The notes beneath the pieces were generated by a model. That model was not told the DNA's origin. It saw only the letters and a list, made by a program, of their open reading frames with translations, and made no database searches. Both the position numbers and the translations under genes were made by a program. A stretch of 64,000 nt of DNA from Streptosporangium canum (GTDB lineage: Bacteria > Actinomycetota > Actinomycetes > Streptosporangiales > Streptosporangiaceae). The DNA lies in assembly GCF_900113865.1 (NCBI RefSeq), contig NZ_FOQY01000017.1, positions 112,324-176,323 on the forward strand, written 5' to 3'. Shown here in pieces: positions 43,337 through 51,370 of this stretch (position 1 is the first letter of the stretch; every line of letters starts with the position of its first letter).

Positions 43337-43996
43337 TTGTTCACCATCCTTGCCGCCCGTAGGCCAGTCCTCGATCCGGAGAACTCCGGCCTCCCCAGAA
43401 AGGCTGATCGGCTCGTGCTCGATGAGATCATCGCCCGCTACGACGACACACTGGATCGCCTCGGCGACTTCTTCGCGTACACGGTGACGATCCCCGATTC
43501 CGGCGTCCTCACGGTCGAGGACGCCATGCGTCGCGTCGGATCCGACCCCGCTGCGCTCCAAGGCCCCGGAGAGCCGCACAGCAGCGGCGGCATCTCCTTC
43601 TACCAGTTCGGCTCCGGCGTCGTCACTCTGGACTGGATGAACCCGGGCGGTGACCGCAAACAGGTGACCGATCGGCTCGCCGGCAACGGATTCCGGCATT
43701 GGTACCTGGCCTTCGACATCGAGGGCAACACCACCATGTACGTCCGCTATGGAGAAGCCGAGGGATACCTTGAGCATCCCGAGCCGGGCTACATCCCCTT
43801 CACTCACTGGACGGATCACTTCGGCCCGCTGAGTGCCTACTCCGACCTCCTCGTAAGTGCCTATGACAGTGAGGAGGCGGAGGCGGAGGTGGACGTCCTC
43901 GCGGCATGCCTGGCCGTGATCGAGGTGGAAAGCGGTGTCCGCCTGGAGGAGAAGCTCATGGACGGTCCTCATTCAGTGCTGTCGATCTCCATGTAG
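43337..43996 (+). CDS. Hypothetical protein, possibly DUF6461-like
   Basis: 219-aa soluble acidic protein. TTG 43337 is preceded by GAGGAGAAGG, a good site. It contains LGDFFAYTVTIPDSGVLTVEDAMRR, then SFYQFGSGVVTLDW, YLAFDIEGNTTMYVRYGE and a late segment rich in Glu (EEAEAEVDVLAACLAVIEVESG). The VEDAMRRVG and single-strand pattern recall immunity-like or DUF6461 proteins common in actinomycetes, but I do not claim a function. The next 227 bp (43997-44223) contain no supportable gene. Confidence 0.65.
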   Translation: MFTILAARRPVLDPENSGLPRKADRLVLDEIIARYDDTLDRLGDFFAYTVTIPDSGVLTVEDAMRRVGSDPAALQGPGEPHSSGGISFYQFGSGVVTLDWMNPGGDRKQVTDRLAGNGFRHWYLAFDIEGNTTMYVRYGEAEGYLEHPEPGYIPFTHWTDHFGPLSAYSDLLVSAYDSEEAEAEVDVLAACLAVIEVESGVRLEEKLMDGPHSVLSISM

Positions 43997-44223
43997 GACC
44001 AGGTCAGCCTCATGATTCTGCGGTGTTCAGCCACCAGCCGACGCCTTTCGGCCGCTCGCGCATCGACCGGTCCGACCCAACCGCTTCGGGGTGCCGTTCG
44101 GCATCGCACCGGCCGTCTGCGCTCCCGTACATGGTCTACAGGATCACTGTCTGCACCTCCCCCGCCCCCGTCGCCCGCAGTCGCTCCTATCCCTCCATAG
44201 GCGTCGACCCGGTCACATGCTCG

Positions 44224-44829
44224 TTACCGCCGCCCGCCGAACGCCCAGTCGTGGACCTCGATGTCGGCGTACCGGTCCGGAGTCAGGACGGCGCGTGCCG
44301 CATCCGGGTCCGGCGCCCGGACCAGCAGCGCCGTACCCACCCAGGTGGTGCCGTCGTCGGACAGCAACGGCCCATACGCGATCAGCTCGTCCCGGTCGGA
44401 TGGCGGGACAAGGTCGGCAGCCGGCCCGGAGCCGAGGCCCAGCACCAGATACCGGTTGCCGCCCTCTCGGCCGCCGGGGAAATCCCACATGGTGCGACCC
44501 AGCACGTTGCGCCATCGGCGCAACACCACGTCCCGGTACACACCGGCCTGATAGTTGGGCTCATCGAAGACGAACGCACGCGCGGTGGCGAGGTCCGGCA
44601 GGTCGACGATGTGCACGCTGCCGGTGGCCGTCTCACCGTCGGGGCTCAAAGTGGGGCCGCGGGCGATCAGCTCCGCCTCGTACCGGTCCATGTAGGACCA
44701 GTGCTCCTCCGTCAACTGGTCGCGGAGGGTCGCGGAGCCGGGACGATCACGGTGATAGCAGAAGAACTCCATACCAAGGGTATCTACCATGAACCGCAGC
44801 GACAGCTCCATTCCGGTCATCCAAGCCAT
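44224..44829 (-). CDS. Protein with two YCII-like domains
   Basis: 201 aa at the longest start. Two ferredoxin-like YCII/YciI-type halves: the first has MEFFCYHRDRPGS, YMDRYEAELIARGPTLSPDG and GSVHIVDLPDLATARAFVFDEPN; the second ELIAYGPLLSDDGTTWVGTA and LLVRAPDPDAARAVLTPDRYAD. The start is uncertain: ATG 44829 has a GGGG 5 nt upstream, while ATG 44772 begins right at the domain. Function of YCII proteins is mostly unknown. The gene is flanked by imperfect direct repeats (about 44130-44210 and 44913-44995). Confidence 0.8.
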   Translation of the reverse strand: MAWMTGMELSLRFMVDTLGMEFFCYHRDRPGSATLRDQLTEEHWSYMDRYEAELIARGPTLSPDGETATGSVHIVDLPDLATARAFVFDEPNYQAGVYRDVVLRRWRNVLGRTMWDFPGGREGGNRYLVLGLGSGPAADLVPPSDRDELIAYGPLLSDDGTTWVGTALLVRAPDPDAARAVLTPDRYADIEVHDWAFGGRR

Positions 44830-45126
44830 CGACGCCCCTTAAGCGCCGGAGAAGGGTCTCAAGCAGCGGCGAAGGACCAGGTGGGTGGGGCCGGCCGCTC
44901 CGCTGCCGTCGATGGTCTCTCCGGGGATGTCGTCAGTCCCCCCGCCTCCGGCTGCCCGACGAGTCCGTATCCCTCAATCGGCGTCATCTCCGTTGGTGCA
45001 CGCTGTGAGGGCGGCCGGCTCCCTGCGGATCGCGCACCGTGGGGCGCATCCGCCCTGGTCGGGTGGGGTTACCCCTACCGCGTGCCGACCTGCTGGCATG
45101 ATCACCCCGACAAAGCCGGACATATA

Positions 45127-45157
45127 CCTTCATAACGTTATAAATGACCAATGAAGG
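45127..45157. promoter_or_regulatory. Dyad upstream of the trypsin-like protease
   Basis: Outer arms CCTTCAT and ATGAAGG enclose a perfect ATAACGTTAT palindrome (45132-45141) in an AT-rich patch, just before the protease start. The 338-bp region from 44830 contains no gene; this end looks like promoter plus operator. Confidence 0.5.
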
Positions 45158-45167
45158 GGCTTCGCCC

Positions 45168-45986
45168 GTGTCTGGCACCACCTCGTTCCGCCGTATCGTC
45201 TCCCGCTCCGCCGTCGTCGCATTGGCCGGCGCGGCCTGCCTCGCGGTCACCGCCGGGAGCGCCGGAGCAATCATCAACGGCTCCGATCCCACCGAGTCCT
45301 ACCCCTTCATGGCGACCATCCCGACCACGGCTCCGCTCATGGGCCTCACGGACGGCAACTGCGGCGCGGCCCTGATCAGCTCGCAGTGGGTCGTGACCGC
45401 GGCGCACTGCCTCGACATGGAGATCGGCTCGATCCCGAAGGGGACGGTGCGCATCGGCAGCGACGAACGGAAGTCCGGCGGAACCGTCCGCAAGATCGCG
45501 CAGGCGTTCCTGCACCCGGACTACGCCCAGCACTCGCCGAACAAGAACGACATCGCGCTGATCCGCCTGGACCGCCCGGTCAGCATCAAGCCCATCACGA
45601 TCGCCGATCAGGCGGGCAAGCCCGGCACGCCGACCCGGATCATCGGCTTCGGCATCACCAAGTTCAGCACCAACCCGGCTGACTGGAAGATGGCCAAGAA
45701 ACTGCGCCAGCTCGACACCCGTCGCGGCGCGGTCTCCGAGTGCGGTCCCGGCTTCGCCGATGACACCCGCCTGTGCACAATCAGCCGGAAGCCCAAGGCC
45801 ATGGCCTGCAACGGCGACTCCGGCGGCCCACAGATCCAGCGCGGCCGCGGCGGCCGCCGGGAGTTGATCGGCGTCACCTCCGGCCCCGGCGCCAAGAGCC
45901 CCTCCTGCGAGCAGGGACCCGGCCTCTACACCAACGTGCCCGCCTACAGCGACTGGATCAACAAGACCATCCGCGCGAACAGCTGA
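45168..45986 (+). CDS. Secreted trypsin-like serine protease
   Basis: 272-aa chymotrypsin-fold (S1) protease, complete. Signal peptide RRIVSRSAVVALAGAACLAV ending near AGSAGA; mature enzyme begins IINGSDP as in trypsins after activation. Catalytic triad: His80 (VVTAAHC), Asp128 (NDIALIRL), Ser218 (CNGDSGGP). GTG 45168 is chosen because GAAGGGG lies 8 nt upstream; in-frame ATG 45144 has no site. An intact counterpart to the broken protease at 42710, but of a different subtype. Confidence 0.93.
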   Translation: MSGTTSFRRIVSRSAVVALAGAACLAVTAGSAGAIINGSDPTESYPFMATIPTTAPLMGLTDGNCGAALISSQWVVTAAHCLDMEIGSIPKGTVRIGSDERKSGGTVRKIAQAFLHPDYAQHSPNKNDIALIRLDRPVSIKPITIADQAGKPGTPTRIIGFGITKFSTNPADWKMAKKLRQLDTRRGAVSECGPGFADDTRLCTISRKPKAMACNGDSGGPQIQRGRGGRRELIGVTSGPGAKSPSCEQGPGLYTNVPAYSDWINKTIRANS

Positions 45987-45996
45987 GCCGCGGTAC

Positions 45997-46025
45997 GGCA
46001 GGCCCGGTGACGGACCGGGCCTGCC
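45997..46025 (+). terminator. Terminator of the trypsin-like gene
   Basis: Perfect 12-bp stem GGCAGGCCCGGT and complement, with loop GACGG, 11 bp after the stop codon. Confidence 0.85.
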
Positions 46026-46124
46026 CGTGGGCGGCCCACTCGGCATCCTCGGTCCAGCCCACCGCACCCGTACGAAACTCCGGATCGAAACTACGTCTGG
46101 TCTCTCCCACGATCCGACCTCCCC

Positions 46125-46390
46125 TTAGGCCAGATCTCCACAGTACGAGGGGAGGGTCACCGCCTCGGACAGGCCGCCGAAGGTGTGCCGGGTGCTGATG
46201 CCGGACGGACCGTGGCCGTGCTTGTGGCCCGCGAGGTTCCATGCGTAGACCGGCACCCGCGCCGGAACCTGCTCGGTCGGATCGCTGCCGTAGTGACCGC
46301 CGCCGGCCTGCTCGTCGGTGATGACGATCATCCGGTCGTGAGCATCGTTGGTCGAGCGGAAGCGCCTCCGGACGGCGTGGACCGTGTTGG
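46125..46390 (-). pseudogene. TROVE/Ro60-like C-terminal fragment
   Basis: About 88 codons of the VWA-like end of a Ro60 homologue: HDRMIVITDEQ, VPARVPVYAWNLAGHKHGHG, then TRHTFGGLSEAV, after which homology to the usual FGGLTDAAF ending stops and a TAA follows. The TROVE RNA-binding ring and the start are missing: upstream sequence is a different small gene. Ro60 proteins bind Y RNAs; this copy cannot be functional. Confidence 0.65.
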
Positions 46391-46804
46391 TCACTCCGGG
46401 GGGGAGACCTTGCAGAGTGCCGCCCACTTTCGCTCAGCCTCATGCAGCCTCTCCAGCTCTGCTTGGCTGTTCTGCTCTCTTTGTAGCGCGGCCGCCCAGT
46501 CCTGGTGGGCGTATACCGACTCGCGCAAGCTCCCGCGGAGCTCCGGATCATCGGTTGTCTCCGCAGCAGTGAGCAGCCTATCGGCATATGCCCGGGCATT
46601 CACTTGCCACTCCTCTTGCGTCACAGTGATCGTCTGGACATTGCGAGCAGCGACTGCCAGGGCGCAAGCTTTGGACCGTGCAGAGTCCTTGTTGTTCAAC
46701 ATGTCATCGAAACTCTTGACGCCGAAGAACGCCAAGATGGTGATCACGGACACCGCGATCCCCAGGACCGCAGCGAATTTCGGCTTATCAGAACCGTCGC
46801 TCAC
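46391..46804 (-). CDS. Small single-pass membrane protein, hypothetical
   Basis: 137 aa. A short cytoplasmic N-terminus, one hydrophobic helix (FAAVLGIAVSVITILAFFG, about residues 10-28), then a largely helical Glu/Arg-rich domain (AALQREQNSQAELERLHEAERKW) that may be a coiled coil. GTG 46804 has GGAGG 7 nt upstream. Function unknown. Its stop runs into the Ro60 remnant. The composition is less GC-biased than neighbours. Confidence 0.7.
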   Translation of the reverse strand: MSDGSDKPKFAAVLGIAVSVITILAFFGVKSFDDMLNNKDSARSKACALAVAARNVQTITVTQEEWQVNARAYADRLLTAAETTDDPELRGSLRESVYAHQDWAAALQREQNSQAELERLHEAERKWAALCKVSPPE

Positions 46805-46925
46805 CTCTGGGCCTCCGTCACCCGAAAGCGTTGCTGCCCCGAGTATAGGATTAAGGTGGCGGTTGGCGGAGCTTTTGTCTGAAACCGGGCCTGGCCATGA
46901 AAACCGACAATCTCGCCCTCTCTAA

Positions 46926-47397
46926 GTGGGTGTTTGATCCCGGGGGTTCTGTCTGATTGGTGTTTCAGGCGCCTCGCCAGGTTGGGGTGGATTCGCGGGT
47001 GAGTTGGCGGGTCATGAGGTCGATCATGGCAACGTGGATCATGGCTTCGGAGCGGGCCGGTAGGGCTTCGTAGTCGCGCGCCAGGCGTTCAGCACCGGCT
47101 CGACGAGCGCCCAGCGGGCGTCGGACAAGTCACTGGGGTAGGGGCGCCGCTCGGCCATGCCTCCGGCGTACCGTGCGGCGCATCGGCCGCCCAGACCCCG
47201 AATGGCATCCCTCACCGGCAGGTAAGGACAGGGCGCCACGTCTTGGGATGAGACAGGATTTTCCTGGATGAGACCGGCACTCAGCAGCCCGTTCATCGAA
47301 GGCCGCCATTTCGGAATCCATCGAAAGCGTACAAGCCGGGCGCGCAGGCTACCGAATGGATCGGGCGATTCACTATCCCATGGGATAAAACACCCAC
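46926..47397 (-). mobile_element. Internally deleted IS5-family insertion sequence
   Basis: Terminal inverted repeats GTGGGTGTTTGATCCC (46926-46941) and GGGATAAAACACCCAC (47382-47397) match at 15 of 16 positions. Both are flanked by TAA (46923-46925, 47398-47400), the 3-bp target duplication seen in IS5-family subgroups. The 472-bp element keeps only the two ends of its transposase gene. With intact ends it could still move if a related transposase is present elsewhere in the genome. Confidence 0.85.
46965..47158 (-). pseudogene. IS5-family transposase remnant, start and end joined
   Basis: ATG 47158 with GGAGG upstream encodes the typical N-terminus MAERRPYPSDLSDARWALVE then PVLNAWRA. A deletion and frameshift then join to the typical C-terminus RDYEALPARSEAMIHVAMID followed by LMTRQLTRES, ending at TGA 46965. 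The DDE catalytic core is gone. In the first frame the reading ends at 47039. Confidence 0.85.
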
Positions 47398-47571
47398 TAA
47401 GAGATTTACCTACCCAACAACCCCTTTCAGCGTTCGTGACGCACTATCCGGTGAAAATTTCGTCAATTCCGCCGGACCCTCTTGAGGGCGCCTACTACTG
47501 GCTCCAGGAAAGCCGCGGTCCGGCCCTCTCCCCTGCTCCCGACCGTTCCTGATCACGGGTGGACCATCGGT

Positions 47572-47588
47572 GTGTACTATCAGTACAC
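47572..47588. promoter_or_regulatory. Operator palindrome of the TetR pair
   Basis: Perfect 7-bp arms GTGTACT and AGTACAC around ATC, eight bases before the start of the membrane protein gene, overlapping a TACTAT that could be a -10 box. Size and place fit a TetR-family operator; the cognate regulator is probably the TetR gene two positions downstream. The rest of 47398-47571 holds no gene. Confidence 0.65.
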
Positions 47589-47595
47589 TTCGGCC

Positions 47596-48126
47596 ATGAG
47601 AGCCATCGTCAAGACCGCGGGCACCATCCTGGTTTCGATCCTCCTCAGCTATCCGCTCTGGGCACCAGAGTGGGGGCGCGGCATCCTGGGCGAGATCGAA
47701 GCGTGGGGAATGCCCGGCGGACTGATCGCCGTTGCCGTTTTCCTCGGGCTCGTTGCGCTGTACTGCCGAGCCCTCCAGCGGACGATGACGCTCGTGCGGC
47801 CCGACGCCAGGACCGCGTCGCCCACGTCGGTCTGGTGGATGTTCGCGATCCCCTACAACTTCACCGAGGATTTCTTCATCGTGCGCGCCGTCTCCACCTC
47901 GCTGGCCGCTGACGAGCAGGTGACGAGCGGGTTCATCCGGCGGTGGGCGGCACTCGGATACGGCTGGTGCGCGTTCCAGATCCTGTCGCTCTTCCCGGGG
48001 ATGGCCGGGTATGTCGGCGGAGCAATCGCCCTCCTGCTGTGGGCGGCACACTGGATCATGACAGCCCGCGTCAATCGCACGCTTGCCACCCGGCCCCCAG
48101 CCGCCCCACTCACGCACAGCCTCTAG
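47596..48126 (+). CDS. Multi-pass membrane protein, hypothetical
   Basis: 176 aa with about four hydrophobic segments (GTILVSILLSYPLW, GGLIAVAVFLGLVALYC, SVWWMFAIPYNFTEDFFIV, and GMAGYVGGAIALLLWAAHWI). I recognise no family. ATG 47596 comes directly after the operator palindrome and lacks a Shine-Dalgarno sequence, so the mRNA may be nearly leaderless. The TetR gene follows 7 bp after the stop, so they form an operon in which the regulator probably represses its own unit. Confidence 0.75.
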   Translation: MRAIVKTAGTILVSILLSYPLWAPEWGRGILGEIEAWGMPGGLIAVAVFLGLVALYCRALQRTMTLVRPDARTASPTSVWWMFAIPYNFTEDFFIVRAVSTSLAADEQVTSGFIRRWAALGYGWCAFQILSLFPGMAGYVGGAIALLLWAAHWIMTARVNRTLATRPPAAPLTHSL

Positions 48127-48133
48127 GAAACCC

Positions 48134-48724
48134 ATGCCGCTGCCCCGCTTTGACCGACTGCCGGTCGGCACACGAGCCGCCATCCTCGCTGTCGCTCGCG
48201 CCCACTTCGCCCGCGACGGCGAGAACGCCGCGTCGTTCAACCAGATCATCGCCGAAGCCGGCATCTCCAAGACCTCCGCCTACCATTACTTCGACGGCAA
48301 GGACGACCTCTTCGGCGCCGTAGTCACCGACGCGGCCGACCGGATGTTCACCGTGCTCGGTCCCTGGATCGACGTGGAAACCGAGGACGAACTGTGGGAG
48401 CAGGTGACGGCAGGCACCACACGGCTCATGGCGCACCTGCGCGACCACCCCGATGACCGGGCGGTGCTCGCCGGGCGGCCTCATCCCGGCGGCGACGGCA
48501 GCTCCTGGATCCACAGGCTCGTCGCGAACGGCCTGCACATCAACCTGATCGACCCGTACCCGAACGCCGAACTGATCACCGTGGCGACCATCGGTGTCTT
48601 CGAAGCCCTCGACACCTGGGCACTCGACCATCCGAGTGAGCTCGGCCACTCCGTCACGGACACGCTCACCCTGTTCCTCGCACGGCTCTGGAACACCGCC
48701 CCCAAGGCGAGGAGTGAGAAATAG
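48134..48724 (+). CDS. TetR-family transcriptional regulator
   Basis: 196 aa. The N-terminal helix-turn-helix reads AASFNQIIAEAGISKTSAYHYFDGKDDLF, canonical for TetR; the C-terminal helical ligand domain is less conserved. ATG 48134 has AGGAAA upstream. Coupled to the membrane protein gene; a dyad at 47572 is its likely operator. Confidence 0.92.
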   Translation: MPLPRFDRLPVGTRAAILAVARAHFARDGENAASFNQIIAEAGISKTSAYHYFDGKDDLFGAVVTDAADRMFTVLGPWIDVETEDELWEQVTAGTTRLMAHLRDHPDDRAVLAGRPHPGGDGSSWIHRLVANGLHINLIDPYPNAELITVATIGVFEALDTWALDHPSELGHSVTDTLTLFLARLWNTAPKARSEK

Positions 48725-48845
48725 CCCCCGGGCCATGGACACGAGGCCGTGGCGTGCCTCTGCGACGGCGGCCAGGATGTTCGTCCTCTGCCCATGCAGA
48801 TAATGCTCCGAGGGGGCCAGGGCGGTCCGTGACACAATCACATGG

Positions 48846-50132
48846 ATGCGGTTCCATGCCGACCTGCACATCCACTCGAAACACTCCAGGGCCTGCAGCA
48901 AGGACAGCGACCTGGAGCATCTGGCCCGGTGGGCGCGGCGCAAGGGCGTCACCATGATGGGCACCGGAGATTTCACGCATCCGGCCTGGTTCGGGCGGCT
49001 CCGTGAGGACCTCGTGCCGGCCGAGCCCGGGCTGTTCCGGCTCCGTGCGGAGCCGGACGGAGCGGCCTCTCGCGGGCTGCCGCCCGGTGTGGCCGCCGCC
49101 GAGGTGCGGTTCATGCTGTCGGTGGAGGTCTCCACGGTCTACCGCCGCGGCGGGCGCACCCGAAAGATCCACCACCTGGTGTATATGCCGGGGTTCGACG
49201 CGGCGCAGGCGTTCAACCGCGGCGTGGCGCGGTTCGGCGACCTGAGCTCGGACGGCCGGCCCGTCCTCGGCCTGGACTCCCGCGAGCTGCTGGAGATCAC
49301 CCTGGCCTGCGGCGACGGCGCCTACCTGGTGCCGGCGCACGTCTGGACGCCGTGGTTCGGCGTGTTCGGCTCCAAGTCCGGGTTCGACACGATCGAGGAG
49401 TGCTACGGCGACCTGGCCGGTCACATCTTCGCGCTGGAGACCGGGCTGTCCAGCGACCCCGCGATGAACTGGCGGGTCTCCGGCCTGGACCGCTACCGGA
49501 TGGTGAGCTACTCCGACGCGCACTCGCCGCCCAGGGTCGGCCGCGAGAGCACGGTGTTCGACGTCGACCTGGACTACTTCGCGGTCCTGCGCGCGCTGCG
49601 GACCGGCGCCGGGCACGAGGGGACGGTCGAGTTCTTCCCCGAGGAGGGGAGATACCACCTGGACGGGCACCGCAAGTGCGACGTCCGGATGGCCCCGGAG
49701 CAGACGCGCGAGCACGGCGGGATCTGCCCGGTGTGCGGCAGGTCGCTCACAGTGGGCGTGCTGAGCCGGGTCGAGGAGCTGGCCGACCGCGAGGAGGGTG
49801 TACGACCGGACGGCGCCGCCGGTTTCCGCAACCTCGTCCCGCTCCCGGAGATCGTGGGCGAGATCCTCGATGTGGGGCCGCAGAGCAAGAAGGTGCTCGC
49901 GGAGGTCGACGGTCTCATCGCCGCCCTGGGACCGGAACTGGCGATCCTGGAGGAGGTGCCGGTCGGTGACATCGCGCCCCTCTCCCCGCCGCTCGCCGAG
50001 GCCGTCGACCGGCTGCGCCGCGGCGAGGTGATCCGGGAGCCCGGGTACGACGGCGAGTACGGGACGATCCGGCTCTTCGGGCCCGGCGAGTCCGACCAGG
50101 CGGACACGCTCACCACCCCGGCGCTTTTCTAG
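48846..50132 (+). CDS. Endonuclease Q-family PHP protein
   Basis: 428-aa protein of the EndoQ family. PHP-type metal site begins RFHADLHIHSKHS (His/Asp ligands), followed by GVTMMGTGDFTHPAWF, SVEVSTVYRRGGRTRKIHHL, VPAHVWTPWFGVFGSKSGF and SYSDAHSP. A zinc finger (RKCDVRMAP then HGGICPVCGRSL) and a helical tail follow. EndoQ, characterised in archaea and some Bacillus, cuts DNA 5' of uracil, hypoxanthine and abasic sites. ATG 48846 lies 3 bp after TCACATGG with no strong ribosome site. It stands alone; the preceding 121 bp hold its promoter. Confidence 0.85.
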   Translation: MRFHADLHIHSKHSRACSKDSDLEHLARWARRKGVTMMGTGDFTHPAWFGRLREDLVPAEPGLFRLRAEPDGAASRGLPPGVAAAEVRFMLSVEVSTVYRRGGRTRKIHHLVYMPGFDAAQAFNRGVARFGDLSSDGRPVLGLDSRELLEITLACGDGAYLVPAHVWTPWFGVFGSKSGFDTIEECYGDLAGHIFALETGLSSDPAMNWRVSGLDRYRMVSYSDAHSPPRVGRESTVFDVDLDYFAVLRALRTGAGHEGTVEFFPEEGRYHLDGHRKCDVRMAPEQTREHGGICPVCGRSLTVGVLSRVEELADREEGVRPDGAAGFRNLVPLPEIVGEILDVGPQSKKVLAEVDGLIAALGPELAILEEVPVGDIAPLSPPLAEAVDRLRRGEVIREPGYDGEYGTIRLFGPGESDQADTLTTPALF

Positions 50133-50442
50133 CCGTCGACGGATCGGTCCCGGCGCCGCCGCCCGGGTCTGACAGGACGGGACCACGCAGTCCCCCGGGC
50201 GAGGATGTCCACCGTGGAGATCGGCCTCTCCGGCCGGGAGGGAACCGACGGTGACCGGCACCATGTGGCGGTGGTCGGGTGACGGACGACTTTCCGACGA
50301 GACCGCCCGCGGTCATCAGGGACAACGAGGCGATCACGCCGCAGGGTCCAGGCCATGCCCCTGACTCCGCCGGACGGGTGACGCCACGTCGCCGTTTCGG
50401 AGTGAGGAGGGCCACGACGGCCCCGCACGCGGCCAGGGCACG
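50133..50442. other. 310-bp intergenic region without a supportable gene
   Basis: Lies between the convergent EndoQ and lipoprotein genes. Short open frames on both strands exist (for example from GTG 50279, plus), but none has both a ribosome site and recognisable content. No clear terminator hairpin was found. Confidence 0.5.
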
Positions 50443-51336
50443 TCAGAGCCAGGCGAACTCCTCCTGCATCCTTCTCAGGAGCTCGTTCTGCCTGGGGAGG
50501 AACGCGCGGTAGAACTCCTTGCCGCACTCCAGGTCGTCGAGAGAGGCCTTGATCTCCTCGTTGAGGTACGGCCTGGCCTTGTCGGGCGCCAACTCGGGCT
50601 GGACGAACATGCCCTCGCCTGCCTGTTCGTCGGGTATGTCGTCTTGGCGGGCGAGTTTCTCCACCTTCGCGTCGAACTCGTCGCGGCCGCGCCGTTCCAT
50701 GGCGACCGGGTTGGCGGCGGTCAGACGGTAGCCCTTGGCTTTGAGGCAGTCGGCCATGGCGACGGCCGACTGGACGAGCCCGGGATCGCCGTCGAGCTCC
50801 TCCGCCTTGACCTGTTTCACCTTCAAGGCCATCTGCTTGCCGTGGTCGCGCTTGGACGTCACGACCTTGCCCGTGGTCTTTTCGACGGCCTCGCCGTAGC
50901 ACGCTTCCTTGACCTTGACGTATGCCGTGGCCTGCGCTTCGTTGAGCTTTCCGGCGATCGCCCAGTTGGGGTCCGCGGGCACCTTGCCCCTCGGGTCTCC
51001 AGGGCCTTGGAACTCCTTGGGATAGACGAAGGCGGCGAAGATCTCGAAGCCGTACTTGGCCCGCCTGACCTTCATGGCCTCGTAGTCGCCGTTCAGCGCC
51101 TGCGTCTCGGCGGCGGAGAGCTTCACGGGCGGAGGGAGGTAGGGGACGTAGGTGAACCCTCCCTTCTTCATGCAGTCGGCGATCCCGGCCTCCATCTGCC
51201 GTTTGACGTCCGTACCGGCGTACGACGCGGTGGCGTGCGGGCTCGACGGCGCGGACTGACTGCCGCCGGCGGCCGAGCAACCCGTCAGTGCGGCGAGCGA
51301 GAGCGCGGACAGCACGAGAGTCGATCTTTTTGGCAT
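50443..51336 (-). CDS. Lipoprotein, hypothetical
   Basis: 297 aa. Signal peptide with lipobox SLAALTGCS (Cys20), then a soluble, Lys/Glu-rich domain with repeated ADCMKKGGF and ADCLKAKGYRL-like halves, each ending in a Cys, so probably two related helical halves. No enzyme motif. ATG 51336 is chosen: a promoter (TTGACG, 17 bp, GTATGT) lies so close that translation is likely leaderless; ATG 51348 is the alternative. Confidence 0.8.
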   Translation of the reverse strand: MPKRSTLVLSALSLAALTGCSAAGGSQSAPSSPHATASYAGTDVKRQMEAGIADCMKKGGFTYVPYLPPPVKLSAAETQALNGDYEAMKVRRAKYGFEIFAAFVYPKEFQGPGDPRGKVPADPNWAIAGKLNEAQATAYVKVKEACYGEAVEKTTGKVVTSKRDHGKQMALKVKQVKAEELDGDPGLVQSAVAMADCLKAKGYRLTAANPVAMERRGRDEFDAKVEKLARQDDIPDEQAGEGMFVQPELAPDKARPYLNEEIKASLDDLECGKEFYRAFLPRQNELLRRMQEEFAWL

Positions 51337-51370
51337 GCCCGGAAACATACTCCGTTCAACGAAGTATCGT
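51337..51370 (-). promoter_or_regulatory. Promoter of the lipoprotein gene
   Basis: On the minus strand, TTGACG at about 51372-51367 and GTATGT at 51349-51344 with a 17-bp spacer, 7 bp before ATG 51336. It overlaps the 3' end of the preceding gene. Confidence 0.45.

Noticed and set aside
47159..47296. Extended N-terminus of the transposase remnant
   Set aside because: The canonical MAERRPYPSDLSDARW start with GGAGG lies at 47158; the upstream residues are unrelated.
50279..50512. Possible 77-aa gene starting GTG
   Set aside because: No convincing ribosome site, no recognisable content, and it overlaps the lipoprotein gene antisense.
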